Positions 17,549 to 26,168 of a DNA stretch of 49,502 bases are shown here, piece by piece. Source of the DNA: an uncultured Prevotellaceae bacterium (GTDB lineage: Bacteria; Bacteroidota; Bacteroidia; Bacteroidales; Bacteroidaceae); the NCBI GenBank assembly GCA_902800585.1, contig CADCEW010000007.1, positions 1-49,502 on the forward strand. The letters are read 5' to 3'. The stretch's first letter is position 1. Each line of letters starts with the position of its first letter. Under the pieces are notes generated by a model, which had not been told where the DNA came from, made no database searches, and saw only the letters and a program-made list of their open reading frames with translations. A program made the translations under genes and the position numbers.

Positions 17549-19117
17549 TTATTCATTATCTATATTCTCTTTTATTATTGGCAGGGAAATGGTAAACTTC
17601 GTACCCTTTCCCAATTCACTCTCACACTTGATTTCGCCCTGATGAAGGTCGACGACCTTTTTCACATAAGCAAGACCTAAACCGAAACCTTTTACATCGT
17701 GCTTGTTACCAGTATGCACACGATAGAACTTATCGAAGATCTTCTTGACATTCTCTTTCTTGATACCCTGTCCTGTATCACGGATACTCAGGCAGAGATG
17801 ACCATGATCGTTCCAAGTACGGATATAAACATCCAGAGGTTCTTCTGGTTTGCGGTATTTGACAGCATTATCCATCAGATTAGTGATAGCGTTCTGGAAA
17901 TGCACCTCATCAACATACATGGAGGAGTCGACTGCCTCTATCTCGGTATAAATCTTACCACCTGTATGCTCCACGCGCAGGGAGAACGTAGAGGAAATAT
18001 TCTCCACCATCTCGTTGAGGTCAAGTTCTTTCTTCTTGAACACCACACTTTTCTTATCGAACATTGACATTTGCAATACCTTCTCTACGAGGAAACGCAA
18101 GCGTTTCGACTCGTCAGCAATCACACCACCCAAGTGCTTCATCATATGTTCCGATTTCGTCACGCTGTCGTCATTCATCATCTGTGCTGCCAATGAAATA
18201 GAGGCTATCGGAGTCTTTAACTCATGCGTCATGTTATTGATGAAGTCATTCTTGATCTCCGTATAACGCTTCTGACGGAAAATCACTACAATCGTAAAGA
18301 GGAAGGTAATCAACAGTACTAGCGTGAAGACCAGCGAAGGAATCATAAAGCGCACTGAAGAGAAGATATAACTGCTCATCTCTGGGAAGTGAACCTTCAG
18401 TACTCCCATCTTCGACTGAGGGTCGTTACGGAACAACAACTGTGTATAACTATATTCCTGTCCCTCATCCGTATAGTCAGAACAACGATATACCTCCCGT
18501 CCGTCTGTTGTGGAAACCGTAACATGATAAGGAATATTGATACCATTGCTCTGTAATTCCGTACGAATATCCCCATCCAGCATCCTAAAGTTAATACGCT
18601 CCTTCAACGGCTTATCACTTGCTGTGTACAGGATATTATAGACAACCTCATCGAGTAAAGCCTTTTGATAGATATAACGATTACGTACAATCTCCTGCAT
18701 CGTCTTTGCTGCAGTAGAAAGCGAACTCTTATCCTTACGGAGTATCATTGCTTTAGGAACAGAGGATGGCTTCATCTCGAAGGTCTTCAACTGGAAGGAG
18801 GAATATACCGTTCCGTCATCGGATGCCACTGCAAACTGATGCGACTGCCTGATACTGCCGTCAAGACCATCAACCATTACAGAATCCTCTGTGAATGCAC
18901 GACGCTCAGTAGCATTCACATCCTTCTCCAGATAACGCTTTGTCTCATTCATCTCCAAATTACGAGACGCTTGATAGAGACTACGATTGACACTTTCGTC
19001 AAACTGTTCTTTCTTCATCTTCACCATCTCCTCCACATAGGAGAACTGAAGATAAAGAAGACCAAGGAACGAGAGTCCCATTACGATGGATATTGCCCAA
19101 ATAGTAGACTTCTTCAT
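17549..19117 (-). CDS. rprX: Sensor histidine kinase, RprX-like
   Basis: A 522-residue membrane kinase. The first transmembrane helix spans residues 7-27, a periplasmic sensor region of about 225 residues follows, and the second helix spans 257-280. The HisKA domain has H298 in MTHELKTPIAS, and the ATPase domain has the N box NLMDNAVKYR and G boxes DTGQGI and GFGLGLAYV. It phosphorylates the neighbouring response regulator. The start ATG lies only eight bases after a -7 element, so the message may have an almost absent leader. Signal sensed: unknown. The family is firm, and the RprX name rests on resemblance and on the RprY partner. Confidence 0.88.
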   Translation of the reverse strand: MKKSTIWAISIVMGLSFLGLLYLQFSYVEEMVKMKKEQFDESVNRSLYQASRNLEMNETKRYLEKDVNATERRAFTEDSVMVDGLDGSIRQSHQFAVASDDGTVYSSFQLKTFEMKPSSVPKAMILRKDKSSLSTAAKTMQEIVRNRYIYQKALLDEVVYNILYTASDKPLKERINFRMLDGDIRTELQSNGINIPYHVTVSTTDGREVYRCSDYTDEGQEYSYTQLLFRNDPQSKMGVLKVHFPEMSSYIFSSVRFMIPSLVFTLVLLITFLFTIVVIFRQKRYTEIKNDFINNMTHELKTPIASISLAAQMMNDDSVTKSEHMMKHLGGVIADESKRLRFLVEKVLQMSMFDKKSVVFKKKELDLNEMVENISSTFSLRVEHTGGKIYTEIEAVDSSMYVDEVHFQNAITNLMDNAVKYRKPEEPLDVYIRTWNDHGHLCLSIRDTGQGIKKENVKKIFDKFYRVHTGNKHDVKGFGLGLAYVKKVVDLHQGEIKCESELGKGTKFTISLPIIKENIDNE

Positions 19118-19125
19118 ATCGGTAG

Positions 19126-19133
19126 CAAAGATA
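19126..19133 (-). promoter_or_regulatory. -7 element of the rprX-rprY promoter
   Basis: TATCTTTG on the minus strand, eight bases from the ATG. No clear TTTG lies at the right distance. A 14-base palindrome CGTTAATTTTAACG (19177-19190) sits upstream and might be an activator site. Confidence 0.4.
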
Positions 19134-19230
19134 CTACTTTTTACCGATACGAAGAAGTCTTTTAGTTAATTAATTCCGTTAATTTTAACGATATTAACAA
19201 AAATAGTCTCGTTTAGTTCTGATATATCAA

Positions 19231-21594
19231 TTAAAAATGGATGCTAACATCCGCACCAAACTGAAGTGGATTGCCGCGTTGAGCAAAGTATCGGGTACCT
19301 CCAGCAGCAGTGCTTGAGATAGCAAAGGTATTGTATTTTGTATCTGTAAGGTTACGTCCCCACAGGCTAACCACGACAGGTCCGAAGTCATAATCGGCAT
19401 GAGCGCCTAAGAGCGCATAGAACTTCTGATAATAAGTATTGGCCTCATCCCACCAAATCTTACTCTGTCCAGAGAGATTGGCACCGATTGTGAACTTACC
19501 AATATGATAGTCTGCCATAGCACTAAACGTGTGCTGAGGGATATAAGGGACTTTATTATCCTTATAGTCGTCGTAATCATCAAACTTAGCATTGGTGAAA
19601 GAATAAGTGACACCCCAATCCAATGCATTATCAAAGGCACGTCCGCGCAGTGTTGTCTCCAGTCCACAGGTATGACTCTTACCTGCATTCACCATCATAC
19701 GACCATAACTACTTCCTGGAACCATGATAGACAACTGCTGGTTATGGATCTTCATGTAATAAATGGCGAGGTCTAAATGAGTGCTACCACCGAAGAGATT
19801 AAGATGGGTACCCACCTCAAAGTTCCATGATTCTTCTGGTTTATAACTGATAGTCTCCTCAATAGCATCGTAGTCTTCTGTCGTATGCTCCACGTCATAG
19901 TCACCACGCATAGCTTCCTGCTGATGGAGATTCAGTTCCGTCTGAAGGATATCAGAGAACATCTGTATATTATATCCGCCTGCACGATAGCCCTTTGACA
20001 CAAGCGCATAGACATTACCGAGACTCTCATTGAAGTTATAGGTAAGTCCGAACTTTGGCAAAAGCTGTGTATAGGTCTTCGAACGGTTGTCAACAACATG
20101 GGAAGTCAGATGATAAGTTGCCTGACGCTCTGCTGTTCCACCAGTCATATTCATATAAGCAAGGGCATCGTAGTCAATCTTCACCTTGTCGACATTCAGT
20201 CGCAATCCTAAAGTCAGTTTCAGATGATCACCCAACAAGAAGTTTGACTCGTGGAAGACAGCGAAATTGAATGACGGTGTATGGAAGGTCTCGACAACGC
20301 CCATTTCCGCACTCATGGTGATGCCTGCCTGTTCGATGGCTGCCTCTGCAGCGGTCTTTGCAGCAGCTTCGGCAGCAGCCTGAGGCATTCCACGCTCTAT
20401 CATCTGAGCCAGTATACGCTCATACATAGCCTGATACATCGCATTTTTCATTGCGTTGGTAATAGCATTACTGATAGGTGCTGTAATGGCATCACCAAAA
20501 GAAACAGGTGCATCAGTGCGGAGCCACTGGTAAGAAGCGAAGAGTCCACTGGTATGTTGCCAAGAACTCTTGTTATGACTACGCACGACAAACTCCTGCG
20601 TGAGAGCATTCATCTTCTGTTTTTGTTCCAAACGAAGATAGTCAGGCGTCATATAATCCTGGTCCATCAGCATCTCATCTTGAAGGAACTGATAACTCGT
20701 CGTCGAGGTAAAGAGCAGTTTTCCTGTATCATAACTGAGATTCAAGCCCGTATTCAGCATATTACGCTTATAACCATTCATGATCGTAGTGGCTGGATCT
20801 TGAACATCAAGATCTATTAACTCTCCATATCCGAAACCATTCTGATTCACATACTGGTAGTCTGCCGTCCAGTCGAGTTTCAGTTTCTGATTCGGTTGGA
20901 TAATAAGTCTCAACTTTCCACCTACCTCATTCGTCTTGTCATTCTTCTCATCGAAGTTCTGGTTATCAATGAAACCGTTCAGTCCACTATAGAAGCCTGC
21001 AACGGAAAAAGCAAGTTTCTCGGACGGACGATGATGATGAGCCACCTCGATATTACGATAGAAACCGTTGCCAATACCTAAAAGAATGTCTGTTCCCTGA
21101 TAGTTCATCGGGTTTTTGGAATAGATACGCACCACCCCACCCTCGGAATTCTGTCCGTATAGCGTTCCCTGCGGACCACGCAGTATATCTACACGATCAA
21201 TCATATAGAAATGATTGTTGAAGGCTGACTTTGACATTAAAGGAATTTGGTCGTAATAAACACTCACGGCTGGATTGTTGATACGGGAGCCTATGCCTCT
21301 GATATACATAGAGGATGTCAAGCGGGAACCATATTGCGGCATAGAGAACGAAGGTACAAAGGCAGACAACTGGCTCAAGTCATGAACATTATACGACTGC
21401 AACTCATTCTGTGTAAACACAGAACTGCTTAACGGTTGAAGACGCAAGCCATACGATTCTTTTGCCTGGGATACCACAACGACCTCATCTAAGTCATACA
21501 CACGAGAACTGTCGGCAAATATAGCATCCGTTCCTGCCATTGCAGGCAAGGCAAACGGAACCATACAGCCCAAAAAGAATTTTCTATAATTCAT
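19231..21594 (-). CDS. TonB-dependent outer-membrane receptor
   Basis: A 787-residue receptor: signal peptide (1-20, ending LPAMA), TonB-box-like DEVVVVS at 36-42, a plug domain (about 50-165) with YIRGIGSR and the plug-end motif RVDILRGPQGTLYGQNSEGGVVR, then a 22-strand-type barrel ending in the terminal phenylalanine (SIHF). It imports a chelate or other large ligand using TonB energy. There is no SusD partner and no N-terminal carboxypeptidase-like domain, so it resembles siderophore or iron-type receptors more than SusC. An unusual helical, alanine-rich segment of about 65 residues (about 365-432) sits in the barrel. The start at 21594 begins the signal peptide and follows a promoter. The frame open from 21654 does not. 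Confidence 0.9.
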   Translation of the reverse strand: MNYRKFFLGCMVPFALPAMAGTDAIFADSSRVYDLDEVVVVSQAKESYGLRLQPLSSSVFTQNELQSYNVHDLSQLSAFVPSFSMPQYGSRLTSSMYIRGIGSRINNPAVSVYYDQIPLMSKSAFNNHFYMIDRVDILRGPQGTLYGQNSEGGVVRIYSKNPMNYQGTDILLGIGNGFYRNIEVAHHHRPSEKLAFSVAGFYSGLNGFIDNQNFDEKNDKTNEVGGKLRLIIQPNQKLKLDWTADYQYVNQNGFGYGELIDLDVQDPATTIMNGYKRNMLNTGLNLSYDTGKLLFTSTTSYQFLQDEMLMDQDYMTPDYLRLEQKQKMNALTQEFVVRSHNKSSWQHTSGLFASYQWLRTDAPVSFGDAITAPISNAITNAMKNAMYQAMYERILAQMIERGMPQAAAEAAAKTAAEAAIEQAGITMSAEMGVVETFHTPSFNFAVFHESNFLLGDHLKLTLGLRLNVDKVKIDYDALAYMNMTGGTAERQATYHLTSHVVDNRSKTYTQLLPKFGLTYNFNESLGNVYALVSKGYRAGGYNIQMFSDILQTELNLHQQEAMRGDYDVEHTTEDYDAIEETISYKPEESWNFEVGTHLNLFGGSTHLDLAIYYMKIHNQQLSIMVPGSSYGRMMVNAGKSHTCGLETTLRGRAFDNALDWGVTYSFTNAKFDDYDDYKDNKVPYIPQHTFSAMADYHIGKFTIGANLSGQSKIWWDEANTYYQKFYALLGAHADYDFGPVVVSLWGRNLTDTKYNTFAISSTAAGGTRYFAQRGNPLQFGADVSIHF

Positions 21595-21618
21595 TATCTG
21601 TCGATTTAATTTCGGGTG

Positions 21619-21650
21619 CAAAGGTACGACAATAAATTTGCTCCCGCAAT
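21619..21650 (-). promoter_or_regulatory. Promoter of the TonB-dependent receptor gene
   Basis: On the minus strand ATTG (21647-21650), a near match to the -33 box, is followed after 20 bases by TACCTTTG (21619-21626), 24 bases before the ATG at 21594. Confidence 0.65.
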
Positions 21651-21669
21651 CCACATTTATGGGGATTTT

Positions 21670-22650
21670 TCAGGTATTCATCGTCCCACAATGCGGACAA
21701 GTACCTTTTTTACGTAGTTTTGCCCCACAATGTCCACAGACATAACGGCTACGAGCGTAACGCAGATAACGATATACGGCAAAGATGATATAGGCTATCA
21801 ACAACAGATACCCTATATAATATAATGTGGAAACACTGAATACCACATAATTGACAGCACAGACACCAGCCAGTCCGCCAAGATAAAGAATCGCGTCACC
21901 ACCTGAAAGATGGCGGATGACATCATCCAAGGCTGCCACTCCCACAATGATAATGGCCCAGACAGAAGCCACAAATAGTCCTAAATGCAATGGAAGGGCA
22001 AAGGGATTAAGTGAAGGATGATAGTAGAAATGACGCCATGTCTCAGCACCGAACATCTGAATAGAGGCATATAACGTGGCTGAGACGGCTACCAACAGAC
22101 ACAACAACGTAGGATAGAAAGAGTCGATGTCATTGAAATGCACGATATAGGCATTGCGTCTGTTAAGGCGATATAGTCCGTATGCCACAATGACGATAAT
22201 CAGGAAGGCGAGGAATACCAACAGATGGGTATCCGAGAAGAAATCGATAAACTGTGAGATAGGGTCGTCAGGAGACACGCCTTCCAGCATTTCACTTTCC
22301 TGAATCCAGCCCTGCGTCATCTGGTCACGTGCCACTTTCACCCACACAGAATCTATTGAATCGGCAGGAATTGTCTTGATATCTGCCACAACAAGATGTT
22401 CTCCCTCGGTCACATAAAGCGTGTCAAATGCCATCTCGAACGGTTCATCTGAGAGAGGCAGACTCCCCTTTTTCACCACAAAATTATAATTCTGCGTATA
22501 ATGATGTGTCGTAAAGAACGAGATAGAGTCCAACTGCTTCTTTGTCAAGTCCCACGCATCAGGGGTCTGTGGACCTTGATTGTAGCAGGATGCCAACAGA
22601 CAGACACTCAGCATCAAGTATAATATCTTCCTAATCTGCCGCATATACAT
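21670..22650 (-). CDS. Zinc-ribbon membrane lipoprotein with SH3-like region
   Basis: A 326-residue protein with a lipoprotein signal (LLASC, Cys22). A soluble segment (about 50-120) with the SH3b-like end TQGWIQES follows, then five or so hydrophobic helices (about 143-295), and a C-terminal zinc ribbon with CGHC and CPHC (residues 306-322). The combination of lipid anchor, membrane spans and zinc ribbon is unusual; I know no function. The start may be Met1 or Met3. The gene overlaps the U32 gene by about 20 bases, so it is the last member of the long operon. Zinc ribbons also appear in three other proteins of the run, which hints at a common partner. Why the ribbon follows membrane helices, on which side of the membrane, is unclear. 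Confidence 0.6.
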   Translation of the reverse strand: MYMRQIRKILYLMLSVCLLASCYNQGPQTPDAWDLTKKQLDSISFFTTHHYTQNYNFVVKKGSLPLSDEPFEMAFDTLYVTEGEHLVVADIKTIPADSIDSVWVKVARDQMTQGWIQESEMLEGVSPDDPISQFIDFFSDTHLLVFLAFLIIVIVAYGLYRLNRRNAYIVHFNDIDSFYPTLLCLLVAVSATLYASIQMFGAETWRHFYYHPSLNPFALPLHLGLFVASVWAIIIVGVAALDDVIRHLSGGDAILYLGGLAGVCAVNYVVFSVSTLYYIGYLLLIAYIIFAVYRYLRYARSRYVCGHCGAKLRKKGTCPHCGTMNT

Positions 22651-24463
22651 TCATTTGACAGTTTTTACAATCGAAATCCAAACGGAAACGTCGTCCGTCT
22701 CCCAAGCGAAGTACCAAAGGTTCACGCCATTGTGGCTTTTGTCCGCCATGCTTCACGCAAAAACCTAAAGAATAGCGCAGACAATGCTTACATTGCATCA
22801 ACAAAGCATTCCGCTGATGAGTCAGTTCAAAAGCTGGTATCAATGCTGAGAGTCCTTGCCTTGTATAAAAATCACGTGCAAGACGGTTAGAGATATTCAG
22901 TTCGTAACTTTCACGGAGAAAAGTAGTACTTTTCGGGGTGAAAGTAGCCTCTTTTCGGGTCGAAAGTAGCCTCTTTTCGGGTCGAAAACAAGCACTTTTC
23001 TCTGACGTTTGTAACTCTTTGACTATCAAGTGCCTCAATTCTGAGAGGAAACTACTCGGAATAAAGTAGTTGAAATCGTCGGGGAAACCGACTTTAACAC
23101 ACTCATAAGGGGTTCCACCCAACTTGGAAAGTTGACGGATGATATTCTCCTGCTGGGGCTTTTCTGCTTGCTGATGCTCACAAACGATGCTGACTTTTAC
23201 CTCACCGACAGCAAGCGAAAAACCATCATCTGTCGTATCTACATACATCGCAACAGGAATTTTCCGTTCACTACTCTGACGTGACAACAGTCGTTCAAAA
23301 TCCTGATCGTTATTCCTGTAAAGCGCCATCCCTGCATGTAAGTGCTGCGGCATCTGTTGCGGATACAGCCGATTGCCTTCAGCACGGTTTACACGAAAGC
23401 CTTCCAACTCACGTTCCTGGTTGATAAAACACAGTCCATCACCATTGGCAAACGAGGCGGTACCTGCCACGTTGAAGGAGTCACGGCGTATCTCCTTGAC
23501 ATAACCGACATACTCTCCCATCGCTTTCGGTGTATCAGGAGAAAAGATATCTGGTTGTCTACCATGCAGGAAATAGGTAGTAAAACCACGATTGAACGTC
23601 TTATTCAGATTTGGTGTAAATGAATAGGTGCAATGACCTTGGGAGGCTCGGCAGTACTCATCAGCATGTTTGGCAATAATAGCATCAAGTCTCTGACTAT
23701 ATGCTGCCACAACATTCTTCACATAAGAAACATCTTTCAGGCGCCCTTCAATTTTAAAAGAGGTCGCACCTGCCTGAATCAATTCTTCTAAATGGTCTAT
23801 CTGATTCATATCCTTCAACGAAAGGAGATGACGCTGATGCTCTATCTCATGACCATCTGCATCTATCAAATCGAACTTCATGCGACAAAACTGTGCACAG
23901 GAACCACGATTTGCTGAACGGTTGAAGCAATACTGGGAAGCATAACACAGTCCACTGTAACTGACACATAAGGCTCCGTGAACAAATACCTCCAAAGGCA
24001 TATCAGGTATTTCACGATGGATGGCTGCTATTTCGTCAACAGATAGTTCGCGGGCAAGGACGACACGCTGGAAACCAAGTTCCGACAACCATTTCACTTT
24101 CTCCGCACTTCGATTGTCCGTCTGTGTAGATGCATGAAGAGGAATCGGTGGAAGATTCATCTGGAGGATTCCCATATCCTGTACCAAGATAGCATCCACA
24201 CCAATATCTGCCAGTTGATGAATCAATTGTTCCGTAGCATCTGTCTCGTCGTCGTAAATGATCGTGTTAACTGTGACATAGACTTTCACAGCAAACTGAT
24301 GGGCGTAATCACAAAGATGATGGATATCCTCTATACTATTACCTGCAGCTGCACGAGCCCCAAACCGCTGAGCACCGATATAGACAGCATCAGCGCCATG
24401 GTCGACAGCGGCTATTCCGCATGCAAGATTCTTGGCTGGTGCAAGCAGTTCGAGAGGTATCAT
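22631..24463 (-). CDS. U32-family protein, RlhA-like RNA hydroxylase candidate
   Basis: A 610-residue member of peptidase family U32. The opening LELLAPAKN and the cysteine signature around HGALCVSYSGLCYAS (about residues 160-175) and SCAQFC are typical. E. coli relatives RlhA and TrhP are not proteases in practice but are needed for hydroxylation of 23S rRNA C2501 and tRNA U34. The size and the NRGFTTYFLHGR region suit the RlhA branch. A C-terminal cysteine cluster (CKHC near 575 and CKNC near 601) could bind metal. A linker near residues 493-514 is encoded by three 22-base tandem repeats. The gene overlaps metA by four bases (ATGA) and the lipoprotein gene by about 20, so translation is probably coupled. 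Confidence 0.8.
   Translation of the reverse strand: MIPLELLAPAKNLACGIAAVDHGADAVYIGAQRFGARAAAGNSIEDIHHLCDYAHQFAVKVYVTVNTIIYDDETDATEQLIHQLADIGVDAILVQDMGILQMNLPPIPLHASTQTDNRSAEKVKWLSELGFQRVVLARELSVDEIAAIHREIPDMPLEVFVHGALCVSYSGLCYASQYCFNRSANRGSCAQFCRMKFDLIDADGHEIEHQRHLLSLKDMNQIDHLEELIQAGATSFKIEGRLKDVSYVKNVVAAYSQRLDAIIAKHADEYCRASQGHCTYSFTPNLNKTFNRGFTTYFLHGRQPDIFSPDTPKAMGEYVGYVKEIRRDSFNVAGTASFANGDGLCFINQERELEGFRVNRAEGNRLYPQQMPQHLHAGMALYRNNDQDFERLLSRQSSERKIPVAMYVDTTDDGFSLAVGEVKVSIVCEHQQAEKPQQENIIRQLSKLGGTPYECVKVGFPDDFNYFIPSSFLSELRHLIVKELQTSEKSACFRPEKRLLSTRKEATFTPKSTTFLRESYELNISNRLARDFYTRQGLSALIPAFELTHQRNALLMQCKHCLRYSLGFCVKHGGQKPQWREPLVLRLGDGRRFRLDFDCKNCQMNVYAAD
22922..22987 (-). repeat. 22-base tandem array inside the U32 gene (3 units plus a partial)
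   Basis: Three head-to-tail 22-base units (22922-22943, 22944-22965, 22966-22987), plus a diverged fourth (22988-23009). The second and third are identical; the first differs at a few sites. On the plus strand each carries CTTTTCGGGTCGAAA, which has a TTTCG/CGAAA dyad. Because 22 is not a multiple of three, each unit is read in a different frame. Three units add exactly 66 bases, or 22 codons, and preserve the ORF. Confidence 0.9.
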
Positions 24464-25377
24464 TCAATCTTATTGATATCGTATGGAGTCTCTTGATAGA
24501 CGTAATAGTTAATCCAGTTGCTGTAAAGCAGGTTGGCATGGGCACGCCATGTAACAAGCGGTTCCTTGTTTGGATCGTCATCACGATAATAATTCTTAGG
24601 CTTTTCCACATCGTCACGAATATCCTTATCACGCTTGTATTCATTATCAAGTGTGTTGGGTGCATATTCCAAATGACCTGTAATAAAGAACTCACGACCA
24701 TTGCGCGCCATTACCATACTAACGCCACAATCAGGAGATTCTGCTATTAATGTCAAGTCAGGATGAGCCAAAATATCGTCACGATGCAGTTCTGTATGAC
24801 GACTATGCGGCATCTGGAACACATCATCAAATCCACGGAAGATAGGTAATTGCGGGTTCAATGGCATTTGTGGGAAGATGCCGAACATCTTTTTCTGCAA
24901 CGGATATTTGGGGATACCATAATGATAATACAGACCTGCCTGGGCAGCCCAACATATATATAAGGTACTCGTCACATGCGTACGCGCCCACGCGAAGATG
25001 TCCTGCATCTCGTCCCAATAAGTCACATCCTCAAAATCAAGCGTTTCAACAGGAGCACCCGTGATAATCATTCCGTCGTATTTCTCATTACGCATCTGCT
25101 CAAAGTCACGATAGAACATCATCATATGCTCTATCGGTGTATTCTTGGGCGTGTGACTGCGCAGTTTCATGAAACTAATTTCCAACTGCAACGGCGTATT
25201 TGACAACAAACGTATCAGGTCTGTCTCCGTCGTAATCTTCAACGGCATCAGGTTGAGAATAACAATCTTCAAAGGACGGATATCCTGCATGTGGGCACGA
25301 GTATCATCCATCACGAAGATGTTCTCCTGCTTAAGCAAGTCTATCGCTGGTAACCTATCTGGTAATCTTAATGGCAT
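24460..25377 (-). CDS. metA: Homoserine O-acyltransferase MetA, predicted acetyl-CoA type
   Basis: A 305-residue MetA-family enzyme that activates homoserine for methionine synthesis. The catalytic cysteine is C142 in YICWAAQAG and the His/Glu pair is H235/E237 in ITGHLEYAP, all at the canonical positions. Residue 111, which decides acyl specificity in this family (Gly for succinyl-CoA, Glu for acetyl-CoA), is Glu in TGAPVETL. This protein is therefore predicted to make O-acetylhomoserine despite the traditional succinyltransferase name. It sits nine bases after the PP2C gene and overlaps the U32 gene by ATGA, so it shares the transcript of the kinase/AAA+ block. No methionine-specific regulatory element is visible in front of it. 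Confidence 0.93.
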   Translation of the reverse strand: MPLRLPDRLPAIDLLKQENIFVMDDTRAHMQDIRPLKIVILNLMPLKITTETDLIRLLSNTPLQLEISFMKLRSHTPKNTPIEHMMMFYRDFEQMRNEKYDGMIITGAPVETLDFEDVTYWDEMQDIFAWARTHVTSTLYICWAAQAGLYYHYGIPKYPLQKKMFGIFPQMPLNPQLPIFRGFDDVFQMPHSRHTELHRDDILAHPDLTLIAESPDCGVSMVMARNGREFFITGHLEYAPNTLDNEYKRDKDIRDDVEKPKNYYRDDDPNKEPLVTWRAHANLLYSNWINYYVYQETPYDINKIE

Positions 25378-25386
25378 ATGCTATCA

Positions 25387-26133
25387 TTATAAAATAGAGA
25401 AAACACATACAGAGACATTGTCAAAGCCTCCGGCAACAATAGCAGCCTCACATAGTTGGTTTGCATTAGCGCCATCAGCCATCAACTGTGCTATCTCTTC
25501 ATCCTTTATCATATCATTCAATCCATCCGAACACAACAGATAAGTGTCTCCTTCCAGGAATTCATCCGTAAACTCATACATATCGATATACGATGTCTTA
25601 CAGCCTGCCCCTATACAATTAGTGATGATATTCGTATGTTTCTTTTCACCATTCGCTGTATTCAAAGAATGATCTGTGGAAAGTTGCAACAATTGTCCAT
25701 TACGATAACGATACAAACGACTGTCACCACAATTCACCCAATAATACTTTTTATTATAATAGATGATTCCGACCAAGGTTGTACCCATATCCGACATGGA
25801 CGGGTTTACCAGTCCTTTTGAGGCTATCATCTTATTGACAGAATCCAGCCACACCATAATCATCTCATTAAATTCAACAGAAGAAAGATTCTTTGGTAAG
25901 TCATTAATAAAGAACTGGAGATTCTCTAAAGCATCTGCACTTGCAACCTCTCCCGCATTATGACCGCCCATTCCATCTGCAACAGCAATGACGAAACGGT
26001 CTGTATTTTCTGTCAAAAACTCTGTTTGGTACACTTCGCTACGCACAAACTTGTCGTAAGCAAGCACCATATCCTCATTGTTACTCCTGACACATCCCAC
26101 ACGGCTTGCTGCCGTTAAGACTATTCTACTCAT
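25387..26133 (-). CDS. PP2C-family protein serine/threonine phosphatase
   Basis: A 248-residue metal-dependent phosphatase containing only the catalytic domain. Metal-binding and catalytic motifs are intact: SNNED (E20/D21), DGMGGHNAGE (D53, G54), SDMGTT, NCGDSRLY, the CSDGLND motif (D203) and the C-terminal FDN (D238/N239). It lacks transmembrane segments, so it acts in the cytoplasm. In this operon it is the natural antagonist of the Ser/Thr kinase at 30057-33005, and could also act on sites bound by the FHA protein. It lies 35 bases after the FHA gene and nine bases before metA. This pairing of PknB-like kinase and PstP-like phosphatase is common in bacteria; the targets here are unknown. 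Confidence 0.92.
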   Translation of the reverse strand: MSRIVLTAASRVGCVRSNNEDMVLAYDKFVRSEVYQTEFLTENTDRFVIAVADGMGGHNAGEVASADALENLQFFINDLPKNLSSVEFNEMIMVWLDSVNKMIASKGLVNPSMSDMGTTLVGIIYYNKKYYWVNCGDSRLYRYRNGQLLQLSTDHSLNTANGEKKHTNIITNCIGAGCKTSYIDMYEFTDEFLEGDTYLLCSDGLNDMIKDEEIAQLMADGANANQLCEAAIVAGGFDNVSVCVFSIL

Positions 26134-26168
26134 AATAATTCAATAACATCTAAAATATAACCCATTCC

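Noticed and set aside
20281-20820. Plus-strand ORF (179 residues) within the TonB receptor gene
   Set aside because: Shadow of the receptor coding sequence, with Cys/His/Ser-rich composition typical of antisense frames.
21595-21654. Longer N-terminus for the TonB-dependent receptor
   Set aside because: It precedes the signal peptide and overlaps the promoter at 21619-21650.
22922-23009. CRISPR array
   Set aside because: Units are head-to-tail without unique spacers of 30 bases or so, and they lie in frame inside a gene. No cas gene in the window.
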